Shown here: positions 8,014 through 15,407 of the stretch, piece by piece
How positions within the stretch are numbered: position 1 is the first letter of the stretch
Layout of the letters: each line of letters starts with the position of its first letter
Origin: a virus
DNA length: 64,000 nucleotides
Strand: one strand, 5' to 3'
IMG/VR virus record: IMGVR_UViG_3300018055_000001
Span: 64,001 to 128,000 of that record
The notes under the pieces: model-generated
Database searches by the model: none
Told to the model about the DNA's origin: nothing
The model's input: only the letters and a program-made list of their open reading frames with translations
Program-made: the position numbers and the translations under genes

Positions 8014-8654
8014 TGCGATGGCCTAGAGGGGGTACGCATGCCATAGGGCAGGCCACGCCCTTGTACTCCCCCTCCTCGATTGCTGCCATCAAAATTCTGA
8101 CGGCGGATTTCAACCTGACGGGATAGCAGTTGTATTTGCCGATACAACCCTTCCGTCTTGGCGCTCAGGCGTTTCACTATTTCGGTGGTTCTGAGCTTCC
8201 GCTGCTTGAGCTCGATGAAGCGGGGATTGGTCTGGATCTTGTCTTCCATCTCGGGGGCAGAGGGGGCTTTGTCTTCTCCACCCCTGGTCTTGCGGGTGCT
8301 GTTCTTTCGAAGGGATTCCCGGATGTTGGACGAGATGTCATTCATCTCATAGTCATGTTCGAGCAGTTTGGACTCGTGGCGGGCTAGCACCTCTGTCAAG
8401 TAGGTGTACCAGGCCATGAACTCTGAGTACCTGGTGGTGTACGCAGAACTGTCAGGATTGGTCAGATCGTCAGAGGACAGTGTTGGGCATGCGAAGTTTG
8501 GCTCTACCGGTGGAGTGATGCCTAGCTCGTTTTCCAAGTATTCCGACACTTCCTGCGAGTATTCCCATCGCCTGTGGATGTTTTCTTCATCTCGGGCACC
8601 TACGCTATCCATTCCAGGAGGGACGTAGAGACCACCGTGCGCGGTTTCATTCAT
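8010..8654 (-). CDS. Coiled-coil hypothetical protein
   Basis: This 214-residue protein lies between the Cas4-like nuclease and a homing endonuclease, overlapping both by four bases. Residues 75-115 and 145-190 are charged helices with heptad-like leucines (FIELKQRKLRTTEIVKRL, TEGLYRQIQLLSRQVEIRR), so it probably dimerises. The C terminus is Gly, Arg and Pro-rich and basic, which would suit nucleic-acid binding. No family is recognised. A recombination accessory role is inferred from the neighbouring nuclease genes. Confidence 0.5.
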   Translation of the reverse strand: MNETAHGGLYVPPGMDSVGARDEENIHRRWEYSQEVSEYLENELGITPPVEPNFACPTLSSDDLTNPDSSAYTTRYSEFMAWYTYLTEVLARHESKLLEHDYEMNDISSNIRESLRKNSTRKTRGGEDKAPSAPEMEDKIQTNPRFIELKQRKLRTTEIVKRLSAKTEGLYRQIQLLSRQVEIRRQNFDGSNRGGGVQGRGLPYGMRTPSRPSQ

Positions 8655-9568
8655 TGAGGGCTCCTTGGTACTCGCATGCCTACCCCGTTACCCACTCGGC
8701 TTTGGCGCCTTCGCATGACTTCCCGTTCTGTCTTTGCGGCGTCTCGTCTAGTCTTTCTGTTCAAGTACTCGGGCTTGCACTTCCATGCGTACCCGCAGAA
8801 TTCGCAGACGATTCCCTCGTGTTTGGGTGGTTGCTCGTTGATTGTGGCCAGGTGGATGACCTCTCGGGTTTCCCCCTCGATAACGTTCCAGAGGTCATGG
8901 CCAAACGTGAACAGGTAAGGGGGTTTGCTAGGGGAGATGTTGGAGTTGCTCTTGTTGATGTACTGGGTCCAGAGCAGTGGAACGTCCAGGCATTTCATGT
9001 ACACGCAGGTCTGCCGCTTGTGCGACGTCTCTGGACCGGTGCGCTTCTCGAACTGTTTGGCGGAGTCGCTCTTGATCTCGAGCCCAACTCGTAGGACTGC
9101 TTCCCCCCAGGGCTTGTCCCTGAATTCTATGACTCCATCGCAACTTGAGTGGATGTCGTACTCGGCTGCGATGGCTTGGAGAGACGGATCAATTCGCACC
9201 TCCTTGGAGAATGCCATGAGCCCGCCGCTCTTCTCGCAGATGCGGCGCCAATCCTCTTGGATCATGGCATGGAACATGTGGCCTGCGCGGAAGCGCTTCT
9301 TCCAGGAGGCATCGCTTTGTTTGTCTTCTCGCTGCACACCCTTGAGTGAGTACCACACCGGAAGACGACATTCTCCGGATAGTTCGGAGGCATGGATCCC
9401 ACGTGATCTAGCTTTTGACCCGTGCCAGCCAGCGATGAAGGCCACATCCTCGTCGTCGTTCTTGATGAACTCCTCATAGATAGCGCCTAAGTCGCCAGCC
9501 CACATCATGTAGTTTGCTATCATTTCAGTGGGCTGGGTGTAGAGTTCCGCAACGCTGACTAGTCCCAT
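8651..9568 (-). CDS. Cas4/RecB-like PD-(D/E)XK exonuclease with Fe-S cysteines
   Basis: This 305-residue nuclease carries the RecB-family motifs: GHMFHAM (96-102), D144 in SSCDGVIEF, the E164-x-K166 pair in GLEIKSDS, and Q186 in KRQTCVYMK. Four cysteines, C67 and C255, C258 and C264, are spaced as in Cas4 and AddB, where they hold a 4Fe-4S cluster. I chose the ATG at 9568 because it follows GTAGGAG with good spacing. The longer frame runs into the upstream gene. It is the only Cas4-like gene here and there is no CRISPR array, so end resection during phage recombination is the likely job. Confidence 0.75.
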   Translation of the reverse strand: MGLVSVAELYTQPTEMIANYMMWAGDLGAIYEEFIKNDDEDVAFIAGWHGSKARSRGIHASELSGECRLPVWYSLKGVQREDKQSDASWKKRFRAGHMFHAMIQEDWRRICEKSGGLMAFSKEVRIDPSLQAIAAEYDIHSSCDGVIEFRDKPWGEAVLRVGLEIKSDSAKQFEKRTGPETSHKRQTCVYMKCLDVPLLWTQYINKSNSNISPSKPPYLFTFGHDLWNVIEGETREVIHLATINEQPPKHEGIVCEFCGYAWKCKPEYLNRKTRRDAAKTEREVMRRRQSRVGNGVGMRVPRSPQ

Positions 9569-9576
9569 TGTTACTC

Positions 9577-9912
9577 CTACTTGTTTTGCTTGAGCCAGGC
9601 TTCGTAGGGAATGCAAACCCAACGTTCCTCAGTGCGCCCGGTGGGTGCTACAAAGGAAACGTCGAGCATGGGGATCTCATTGAAGTCGCATTCCCCCCGG
9701 ATTTTGTCGAGGATGGCTCGTGTGATGGAGAATGAGCGAGCGCGGGTGAACTTGCACTCTGCTCTGAACCTCCCAAAGACCTTGGTGACGTCGCTCTTGG
9801 CCCACGGAAGGCAGCCTGACCCACGCTGGGTACTACCTCCCGTGTCTTCAGCTAGCTCTCTTTCTTGTCTCTGGGAACGTCTGCGAGTTGCTTTGGCTGA
9901 TAGCTGTCGCAT
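9577..9912 (-). CDS. Small PD-(D/E)XK protein, Holliday-resolvase-like
   Basis: This 111-residue protein has the order GSG (31-33), D41 in AKSDVTKVF, and E52-x-K54 in FRAECKFTRARSFSI. That matches the compact nuclease core of archaeal Hjc-type resolvases (G-S, D, ExK, then a Ser-containing strand). The N terminus is strongly basic. It sits between the RecA-like gene and the Cas4-like gene, so a role in cutting recombination intermediates fits. The family match is by motif spacing only. A non-catalytic DNA-binding relative is possible. Confidence 0.55.
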   Translation of the reverse strand: MRQLSAKATRRRSQRQERELAEDTGGSTQRGSGCLPWAKSDVTKVFGRFRAECKFTRARSFSITRAILDKIRGECDFNEIPMLDVSFVAPTGRTEERWVCIPYEAWLKQNK

Positions 9913-11259
9913 TTATCGATAGATCCCGGATACTCCTGCAGCGGCCAAGATGGCTGAGCGTAGTTGCCATTCGCTTTCGGGCTCTTCCTGCATGGCTTGG
10001 ATGAATTGGTCAGGACCGGCGATGCGGCACAGGTATTGGTCGGGTTCTCCGTTGTTCATGAATGTGAGCAAGCCATCGGTCTCCACGATGACCCCGTAAC
10101 GGAAGCCAGACACAATGATGGTCCGTAGGGTGTCGAAGCAGCGTGGATCGTAGTAGTACGCGGTAGAGCCTTTGACCCCGTCGTGTGCCCCGTCCTTTCC
10201 CTTGCTGACGTCCCAGTTGATGTCTTTGCCCACTACCTGCTGGTTGCTCTTGGGTCCTTCGTAGCGCTTTCCACCGCTGTAGACTTTCAGGTGGATGGAG
10301 CGCCAGTGCTTGAGTGCCCACGAGCTGGCATCGTCGGACCAGTCCTTGGCGTATTTAGCCATGGGGCCAGGTAGTTCAGCTTTCTTGCGATTGCTTCGTA
10401 CCTGTGTGGTCATCATGAGCGTGGTGTAGTGGTTGGGATCTCGCTTGATTGGCCCGTAGTGCTGGAAGAATCTAGTAATGCAGTTGGCCCTGAGAGCTTG
10501 TTGTGCGTGGTCATCAAGTGAATCCAACGCTAGCTCGGCGCGCGGAGATAGGCCCTCGTACGAGTCAATCCCGACTATCCCGTAGGTATGTGTGCCCAGG
10601 AGCTCCTCCACTACATCAAGGATGTCCTCCATGGTGGCCGCTTCAACAATGGTATTCGTGCCAATACTGTGGCGTAGTTCTACGATTTCATCCTTGGTGA
10701 GCAGGGGTACCCCCCTGGCAGATCTCTCTTGCTGTTGGGCCTTGATGTAGTCCATGGGTACAGGGACTATCCATCCGCAGCGGCGTGCCTGCAGGTAATC
10801 GATGTTGCCCTCTGAGTTGGCCAGGGCGATGTAAGAGTCGTCGCCATACAGCTTTTGGTGCATTGCGAAGTAGTAGTAAAGAAGCGTGGATTTGCCAGAG
10901 TTGTCTGGCCCTCCAATGGTGACGAAGGATTGAGCTGGCATGCCTCCGCCTGTGTCGATGTCGAGCTGCATGATCCCGCTAGGGCGACGCAAGTAGGAGT
11001 TTGAGCTTGCCTCATCGGCGGGGACTACAACGTTGCCTTTGTGCTTCTCGTTGATTTTCCCCATCGTAGCTTTGAGCTTTGCGGCTCGTTGCGCTGGGGT
11101 GACCGTCGGGATCCCTAGCAGGCGACCACGTGTGGCTACTACAGGTCGCCTGCCCTCGTCACTCACTATGCGCGTAGGGGCAGCCTGTGTAGTGCTTGGC
11201 TGCCGGTGCGTTGGAGCTTTCTTCTTTTGAACTTTCTTGCCGACCTTCTTGGTTGCCAT
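9913..11259 (-). CDS. RecA/UvsX-like recombinase
   Basis: This 448-residue ATPase has a basic, disordered N-terminal 80 residues followed by a RecA core. Numbered from the longer frame, Walker A is GGPDNSGKST at about 117-126, Walker B ends at D233 in YGIVGIDSYEG, and an L2-like strand (TTLMMTTQVRS) follows. It should form filaments on single-stranded DNA and drive strand exchange during recombination-dependent replication. The ATG at 11259 was chosen over a TTG one codon upstream. Two nuclease genes follow directly downstream. A RadA or KaiC-type ATPase is the main alternative, but the context favours UvsX. Confidence 0.8.
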   Translation of the reverse strand: MATKKVGKKVQKKKAPTHRQPSTTQAAPTRIVSDEGRRPVVATRGRLLGIPTVTPAQRAAKLKATMGKINEKHKGNVVVPADEASSNSYLRRPSGIMQLDIDTGGGMPAQSFVTIGGPDNSGKSTLLYYYFAMHQKLYGDDSYIALANSEGNIDYLQARRCGWIVPVPMDYIKAQQQERSARGVPLLTKDEIVELRHSIGTNTIVEAATMEDILDVVEELLGTHTYGIVGIDSYEGLSPRAELALDSLDDHAQQALRANCITRFFQHYGPIKRDPNHYTTLMMTTQVRSNRKKAELPGPMAKYAKDWSDDASSWALKHWRSIHLKVYSGGKRYEGPKSNQQVVGKDINWDVSKGKDGAHDGVKGSTAYYYDPRCFDTLRTIIVSGFRYGVIVETDGLLTFMNNGEPDQYLCRIAGPDQFIQAMQEEPESEWQLRSAILAAAGVSGIYR

Positions 11260-11315
11260 CAATCTCGTTTCTTTCTATTTGCCCATAGCACGCATTTGGT
11301 GATAAAGGCAAATGT

Positions 11316-11843
11316 ATGACGTGTTCCGTAGCAGGTTGTTTCTCCCCCTCCTACTGTAAGGGGTTATGCCAAAGGCACTACACCTTAGCCTGGAGAAAGA
11401 GGCAAGGTGGGAAGTACGAGAAAAAGCACCGTGCTTACATGAAGAAATACATTAGGGAAAAGCGTAAATCTATGACGGAGGAGGAGAGGAGTGCGGCAGC
11501 CTCTGCCCACGCCAAGTACCAACGTGGTTGGAGGGCCAGGCATGCTGTCAGACTTAGAGTATCTGAAAGTTATGGCCAAAGGTATCTTCGCAGATATGGG
11601 CTCCTCAAGGAAGATTTTGAACTCTTGTTGAAGTTACAGAAAGGGGTGTGTGCGATTTGCAAAAAATCACCTCGTGCGAACAAGAGGTTGGCTGTCGACC
11701 ACGATCATAAAACTGGCGCGGTGCGAGGTCTTCTCTGTGATAAGTGCAATCATGCACTAGGGGAGTTGGATGACAGCCCCTCTCTTTTTAGATCAGCGCT
11801 CCGATATCTGTCCGTTCCTTCCAGCAGATTCAAAGGGGCTTGA
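11316..11843 (+). CDS. Endonuclease VII-type homing endonuclease, copy 1
   Basis: This 175-residue protein lies on the plus strand inside the minus-strand block, which marks it as an insertion. The C-terminal half has the endonuclease VII signature: CAICKKSPRANKRLAVDHDH, then GAVRGLLCDKCNHALGELDD, with four zinc cysteines and the catalytic DHDH/H-N residues. The N terminus has a short Cys/His element (CSVAGCFSPSYCKGLCQRHY) shared with the second copy at 25342. The middle is basic. Its last 51 bases overlap the antisense zinc-ribbon gene. Phage proteins of this type are usually free-standing homing nucleases rather than true resolvases. Confidence 0.85.
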   Translation: MTCSVAGCFSPSYCKGLCQRHYTLAWRKRQGGKYEKKHRAYMKKYIREKRKSMTEEERSAAASAHAKYQRGWRARHAVRLRVSESYGQRYLRRYGLLKEDFELLLKLQKGVCAICKKSPRANKRLAVDHDHKTGAVRGLLCDKCNHALGELDDSPSLFRSALRYLSVPSSRFKGA

Positions 11844-11972
11844 CCCATGGGTTGGACAGAAAAGTAGGTTGCCATGCCGTTCGCACTTGGCACCACACTC
11901 TGGGCAGCCTTCTGCAGCTGCCTTTTCCATTACGCTCTGATCAACTGATTCATCAACGGCGTACTTTTCCAT
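11793..11972 (-). CDS. Small zinc-ribbon protein, 59 residues
   Basis: This short gene encodes a 59-residue protein. It starts MEKYAVDESVDQS and carries a zinc ribbon, CPECGAKCERHGNLLFCPTH, followed by a GSSPFES element. The ATG at 11972 has a good ribosome site (ACAGGAGAAGTCACATG). It overlaps the 3' end of the HU-like gene by 20 bases on the same strand and the 3' end of the endonuclease VII-type gene by 51 bases antisense. Small ribbons of this layout are common in phage replication operons, with unknown function. Confidence 0.7.
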   Translation of the reverse strand: MEKYAVDESVDQSVMEKAAAEGCPECGAKCERHGNLLFCPTHGSSPFESAGRNGQISER

Positions 11973-12273
11973 GTGACTTCTCCTGTCGGGTTTTGATTGC
12001 TCGAGTGAGCGTGACCGACTTGCTGAAGTGTACCCGAAACCGCTGTTGCTGTCTGTCGTCGTTGTTATTCCCGCCCCCGAACCTCTTATGCGGGGGAGGG
12101 GCGCCTCCCTGCTTGGCTAGCTTGAACTTGCCAAAGCCGCGTAGTTTCACCTCGTGGCCTTTGGCTATATCGTCGGCCACGATCCCCAGGAAGAGACCAG
12201 TGATTCGAGCTACTTCCTGGATCTCCATGTCCATTTCAAAGGCCACCCTGCGGTCTAGTTCGAACTTGTTCAT
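11953..12273 (-). CDS. HU/IHF-like DNA-bending protein
   Basis: This 106-residue protein has the HU fold pattern: an N-terminal helix pair (MNKFELDRRVAFEMDMEI and VARITGLFLGIVADDIAKG) and then the conserved beta turn VKLRGFGKFKLAK. The DNA-clamping arm region is replaced by a Gly, Asn and Pro-rich stretch (PPPHKRFGGGNNND), and the end is basic. I chose the ATG at 12273 because it overlaps the upstream stop as ATGA and starts at the fold boundary. It probably bends or compacts phage DNA for replication or recombination. Confidence 0.8.
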   Translation of the reverse strand: MNKFELDRRVAFEMDMEIQEVARITGLFLGIVADDIAKGHEVKLRGFGKFKLAKQGGAPPPHKRFGGGNNNDDRQQQRFRVHFSKSVTLTRAIKTRQEKSHGKVRR

Positions 12274-12797
12274 GTAGGATGCTCCACACGATAGTGACAG
12301 CTGGCGCAGAGCCATTGCACGTCTAGCCAATGCCTTTTGTCGTAGCCCTTGTGGTGATGCCCTTGCACCCTGCATTTTCTATTGCACCGTGGGCAGCGTG
12401 TTGGGCGCTTCAGAGTCCCCATTGCCACGGCTATTTTTACGGCTAATCTAGCCTCTTGTTTCTTACGGAATTCCGGATTCTTCCACCCATCGCGCACGTA
12501 CTGGGCCATTCTGGTGTTATGCGCAGCTCGGCCTGCCCCTCGTTTGTAGTTGTAACCTTTTTGGTTAGTGCATAGCCTACAGCGGGATTCTCGCCCAGCG
12601 AAGTCAGTCGCAGGCTTTTTTCTTTTGCAGACAGTACACCTGCGCGCCTCTGGCCGTTCCAACTTCCTTCTGGAACCACAGGCCTTACAGATGGAGCGAA
12701 GCCTGACGGATCCATCAGGCATTCTTCCATTACTCTCAAAAGCGGCAGCTGGCTTCGGATCTCCACATTTGTTACAGGTTCGGCCGTCCACGGCCAT
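12270..12797 (-). CDS. HNH endonuclease with several zinc knuckles
   Basis: This 175-residue protein has three CxxC modules in its N-terminal half (CNKCGDPKPAAAF, CKACGSRR, CTVCKRKKPATDF plus CRLC). Its C-terminal HNH-type site reads CPRCNRKCRVQGHHHKGY and then WLCASCHYRVEH. It separates DNA polymerase from the HU gene, so it looks like an inserted homing gene. The frame is open to a TTG at 12824, but the ATG at 12797 begins just before the first zinc motif. Catalytic activity is inferred from the HHH and SCH residues. Confidence 0.75.
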   Translation of the reverse strand: MAVDGRTCNKCGDPKPAAAFESNGRMPDGSVRLRSICKACGSRRKLERPEARRCTVCKRKKPATDFAGRESRCRLCTNQKGYNYKRGAGRAAHNTRMAQYVRDGWKNPEFRKKQEARLAVKIAVAMGTLKRPTRCPRCNRKCRVQGHHHKGYDKRHWLDVQWLCASCHYRVEHPT

Positions 12798-12827
12798 GTA
12801 TAGCAAATCCTGGGTAATAGGCAAATG

Positions 12828-14882
12828 TCATTTGGCACCACCCCAGCTACTTGCAGAGCCAATGTCGATGGTCAGTGGGACACCGATGTCGCTGGGGAAA
12901 GGATGCTCCATCCACTCCTTGGTGCGTTCTTTCACTACCTCAGTGCACTCCTTTGGGCAGGTTCCAAGGATTTCATCATGTACTTGTAACCGCATCTTGT
13001 AGCCGTACCTCTTCTCAAGCTCTCCATCCTCGTAGATGTTCGTCATGGCCATCTTGCACGCTTCAGCGGCAGTGCCCTGGATGGGTAGGTTCGACGCCTG
13101 ACGTTCTGCGCGGAAGCGCTGGAAGTCACGTCTCGCCCAAATGTCTGGGAGACTACGGCGTCTGCCCATCAATGTGAACGCGTACCCGCAATCACGTACT
13201 TCTTCGATAGCTGAGTCGAAGTAGGCGCGCACTGCGGGGTACGTATTCATGTACCGTTCGATCTTGGCTTCAGCTTCATCCTCCGTGCACCCCATGCGTA
13301 GGGCCATGGCCTTTTTCTTCATGCCGTAGTTGAGGCCGAACCCGATGTTCTTTACGTCGCTGCGTGCGTTGAGGCATTCCCAGATGCGTGCGGTGAGCGC
13401 TGATTCTGGTAGTTTTCCCTTCTTGACTTGCTTGGCGATGGCAGTGGCCTCTACGATTTCCTCGTAGGGGATGCCGTACATGATGCCAGCGTTACCAGTG
13501 TGGATGTCCCAGTTCTTGTGGAAGATCTCCATCATGGCTGGTTCTTGCGCTGCCGCTGCTAGGAGTCTCATCTCCAACTGCGAGTAGTCAGCGACAACCA
13601 CATCTTCGTCTGGTTCACAGATGAAGGCGTTTCGTAGGTGGAACCGGTCCTTTTCGCCAGTGGTGACATTCTGCATGTTTGGGTCACTGGAAGAAAGTCG
13701 GCCGGTGCGGGCCACGTCCTGGTTCAACTTCATGTGGACGTAATCGTTTGGATCTAGTCTACCCGGCATGTCCTCGATGTACGTGCTGTACTGCTTAGAG
13801 ATTGCCCCATGCTCGATCAGGAGTTTCGCTACTTTGCCGAAGTCCTCGTCTGGGTACTCTTCAGACACCCAGGTCAAGTACTTGGCATCGATGGATGGCT
13901 TTTTGGCTCCTGACTTGCCGCCTTTGGTCATCTTGTGTGGTGTCAGTCGGCACTCATCGATGAAGTACTTGGCCAACCCTGGCCCAGCAGTCTTCATGAC
14001 GCGCCCAGTGAGCCTGTTGATTTCGAATCGGAGCTTTTCCATGCTCGTGACGATGGCCGGGGAAATGCCCTCCAGGTAGCTCTTGTCTACTTTGAGGCCG
14101 TTGTGCTCGCATGCCCACAGCACTCTGGTGAAGGGGACCTCTGTTTTGTAGAAGTAATCGTACATCGTGTGGATGTATGGCCATGAGTCCGTGTAGAGGC
14201 TGTGAGTTTTGGCCTCGGCAAGTTCTTTGTCGAGTAGTTGCTTGAGTTTCCAGGTCCCGAAGGCGTCATTGGCGGCGTAGTCCACCAACAGATCGGGGTT
14301 TTCTCGTTCTGCTTTGCGCAGAACGTCAAGGGAGGTGACCTGCTGGAACCTCATGCATCCAGTTTTCTTGCAGTAATTGCCATCAGGGCCGTGTGATGCC
14401 TCTGTGCCCCCGCAGATACAGGTGCGTGAACGTACTTTCCCGAAAGTGTCGGAGAAGTCAGTCCATCTCCATCCCAAATGCACCCTAGCCATGTCCTTCA
14501 GCCCATGTGGCTCTTCCTCGTAGAGTAACGCGTGCATTACAGAGACGTCGACGAGCTTTCCCTTGATGGGAAACCCACCGTTGAACATCATGTGAGCGTC
14601 AAACTTGGCGTTTACGAACACCCAGCTACGTTCGATGTCGTCAAACACCCGTTTGAATGCTGGGAAGGCATCGGCATTGAGGGTGAGCCGGCGATCTCTC
14701 CCATTTTGGCTGGTCCAGCTCAAAGACCAGTAGTACGGCTTGCAGCGGACGATAGAAAGTCCATCGGTCTCAGTATCAATTGCGGTGTACTTTTGGTCAG
14801 CGACTTCCCTGACTATCCCATCCAGCTCTGGGCTTTGTAGATGGTAATACTCTGCGTCTGGGAGTTGAATATTCCATCCCAT
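12828..14882 (-). CDS. polA: Family A DNA polymerase with 3'-5' exonuclease
   Basis: This 684-residue replicative polymerase has proofreading motif Exo I D36-T-E38, Exo II VNAKFDAHMMF, and Exo III DYAANDAFGTW. It also has polymerase motif A with D432 in VVADYSQLEMRLL, motif B in DVKNIGFGLNYGM and motif C H635-D-E. A cysteine-rich insert (CICGG, YCKKTGC) in the exonuclease region could bind zinc, which is unusual. There is no 5'-3' exonuclease domain, as in T7-type polymerases. I chose the ATG at 14882 because it follows GGAGG six bases upstream. The ORF otherwise extends into the HNH gene. It should copy the phage genome with the DnaB and DnaG proteins encoded upstream. Confidence 0.92.
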   Translation of the reverse strand: MGWNIQLPDAEYYHLQSPELDGIVREVADQKYTAIDTETDGLSIVRCKPYYWSLSWTSQNGRDRRLTLNADAFPAFKRVFDDIERSWVFVNAKFDAHMMFNGGFPIKGKLVDVSVMHALLYEEEPHGLKDMARVHLGWRWTDFSDTFGKVRSRTCICGGTEASHGPDGNYCKKTGCMRFQQVTSLDVLRKAERENPDLLVDYAANDAFGTWKLKQLLDKELAEAKTHSLYTDSWPYIHTMYDYFYKTEVPFTRVLWACEHNGLKVDKSYLEGISPAIVTSMEKLRFEINRLTGRVMKTAGPGLAKYFIDECRLTPHKMTKGGKSGAKKPSIDAKYLTWVSEEYPDEDFGKVAKLLIEHGAISKQYSTYIEDMPGRLDPNDYVHMKLNQDVARTGRLSSSDPNMQNVTTGEKDRFHLRNAFICEPDEDVVVADYSQLEMRLLAAAAQEPAMMEIFHKNWDIHTGNAGIMYGIPYEEIVEATAIAKQVKKGKLPESALTARIWECLNARSDVKNIGFGLNYGMKKKAMALRMGCTEDEAEAKIERYMNTYPAVRAYFDSAIEEVRDCGYAFTLMGRRRSLPDIWARRDFQRFRAERQASNLPIQGTAAEACKMAMTNIYEDGELEKRYGYKMRLQVHDEILGTCPKECTEVVKERTKEWMEHPFPSDIGVPLTIDIGSASSWGGAK

Positions 14883-14883
14883 G

Positions 14884-15354
14884 CTAAGCCTCCAGGTGTT
14901 TCCATGTTTTGTGGGTGACCACGCGAGATATTGTAGTGGCGTGCACCCCGAGGATCTTGGCCAACTTACGACAGCTGGCCCCCTTTTTTCTGTAGAGTTT
15001 TCTGATTTTGAGAATCTTGGAGTCATCCAACACATGCAGTCCATGGTTGACTCCTTTTACGCTGACGCCTCGGCCTTTTGAATCTCGATCCTTGTTGTTC
15101 GTCAGTCTATCCCCTTCAAATAGGTGACTTGGGCGTACGCATCGAGTGTTGTCACATTTGTGGAGCGCGCAGGGAATTGGCCATTTCCCGTACTTCAAGA
15201 ACCAAGAGAGGCGGTGTGCCTTGTACAGTTTCTTTGCTATTTTGACTAGGCCGTACCCGGACGTATCTACCGAGGCCGTCCATAGCCAACAGCGAGTCTT
15301 GAGCTTTGGGTGTACAGGTCCGTGCTTGTTGACCTTTGACCAGAATCTGTCCAT
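14884..15354 (-). CDS. HNH homing endonuclease (RFWSKVN family copy 2)
   Basis: This 156-residue nuclease is closest to copy 1: the two genes share about 29 identical bases over their starts (around 7975-8003 and 15325-15353). The HNH core reads HRLSWFLKYGKWPIPCALHK, CDNTRCVRPSHLFEGDRL and TNN. The C-terminal helix-turn-helix contains CRKLAKILGVHATTISRV. Its stop codon lies one base before the DNA polymerase start, and its last codons carry the ribosome site of the polymerase gene. This is a typical homing-gene position next to an essential gene. Confidence 0.85.
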   Translation of the reverse strand: MDRFWSKVNKHGPVHPKLKTRCWLWTASVDTSGYGLVKIAKKLYKAHRLSWFLKYGKWPIPCALHKCDNTRCVRPSHLFEGDRLTNNKDRDSKGRGVSVKGVNHGLHVLDDSKILKIRKLYRKKGASCRKLAKILGVHATTISRVVTHKTWKHLEA

Positions 15355-15362
15355 AGGCGCAA

Positions 15363-15392
15363 AGAAGGCCTCCCCGATGGAAGAGGCCTTCT
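15363..15392 (-). terminator. Stem-loop terminator after the ssDNA-binding protein gene
   Basis: Arms AGAAGGCCTC (15363-15372) and GAGGCCTTCT (15383-15392) form a perfect 10-bp stem with a 10-base loop. On the minus strand the stem is followed by TTTG. It lies between the ssDNA-binding gene and the HNH gene. It could limit transcription into the homing gene or act in both directions. Confidence 0.6.
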
Positions 15393-15407
15393 CCTTTCTT
15401 GTGCTAA

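Noticed and set aside
8651-9568. A CRISPR adaptation system implied by the Cas4-like gene
   Set aside because: No Cas1, Cas2 or repeat-spacer array is seen. The gene sits in a recombination operon, where Cas4-like nucleases are common in phages.
11300-12835. GGCAAATG-type short inverted repeats near 11300 and 12821 as homing sites
   Set aside because: The repeats are imperfect and only 7-8 bases per arm. Nothing else ties them to nuclease cutting.
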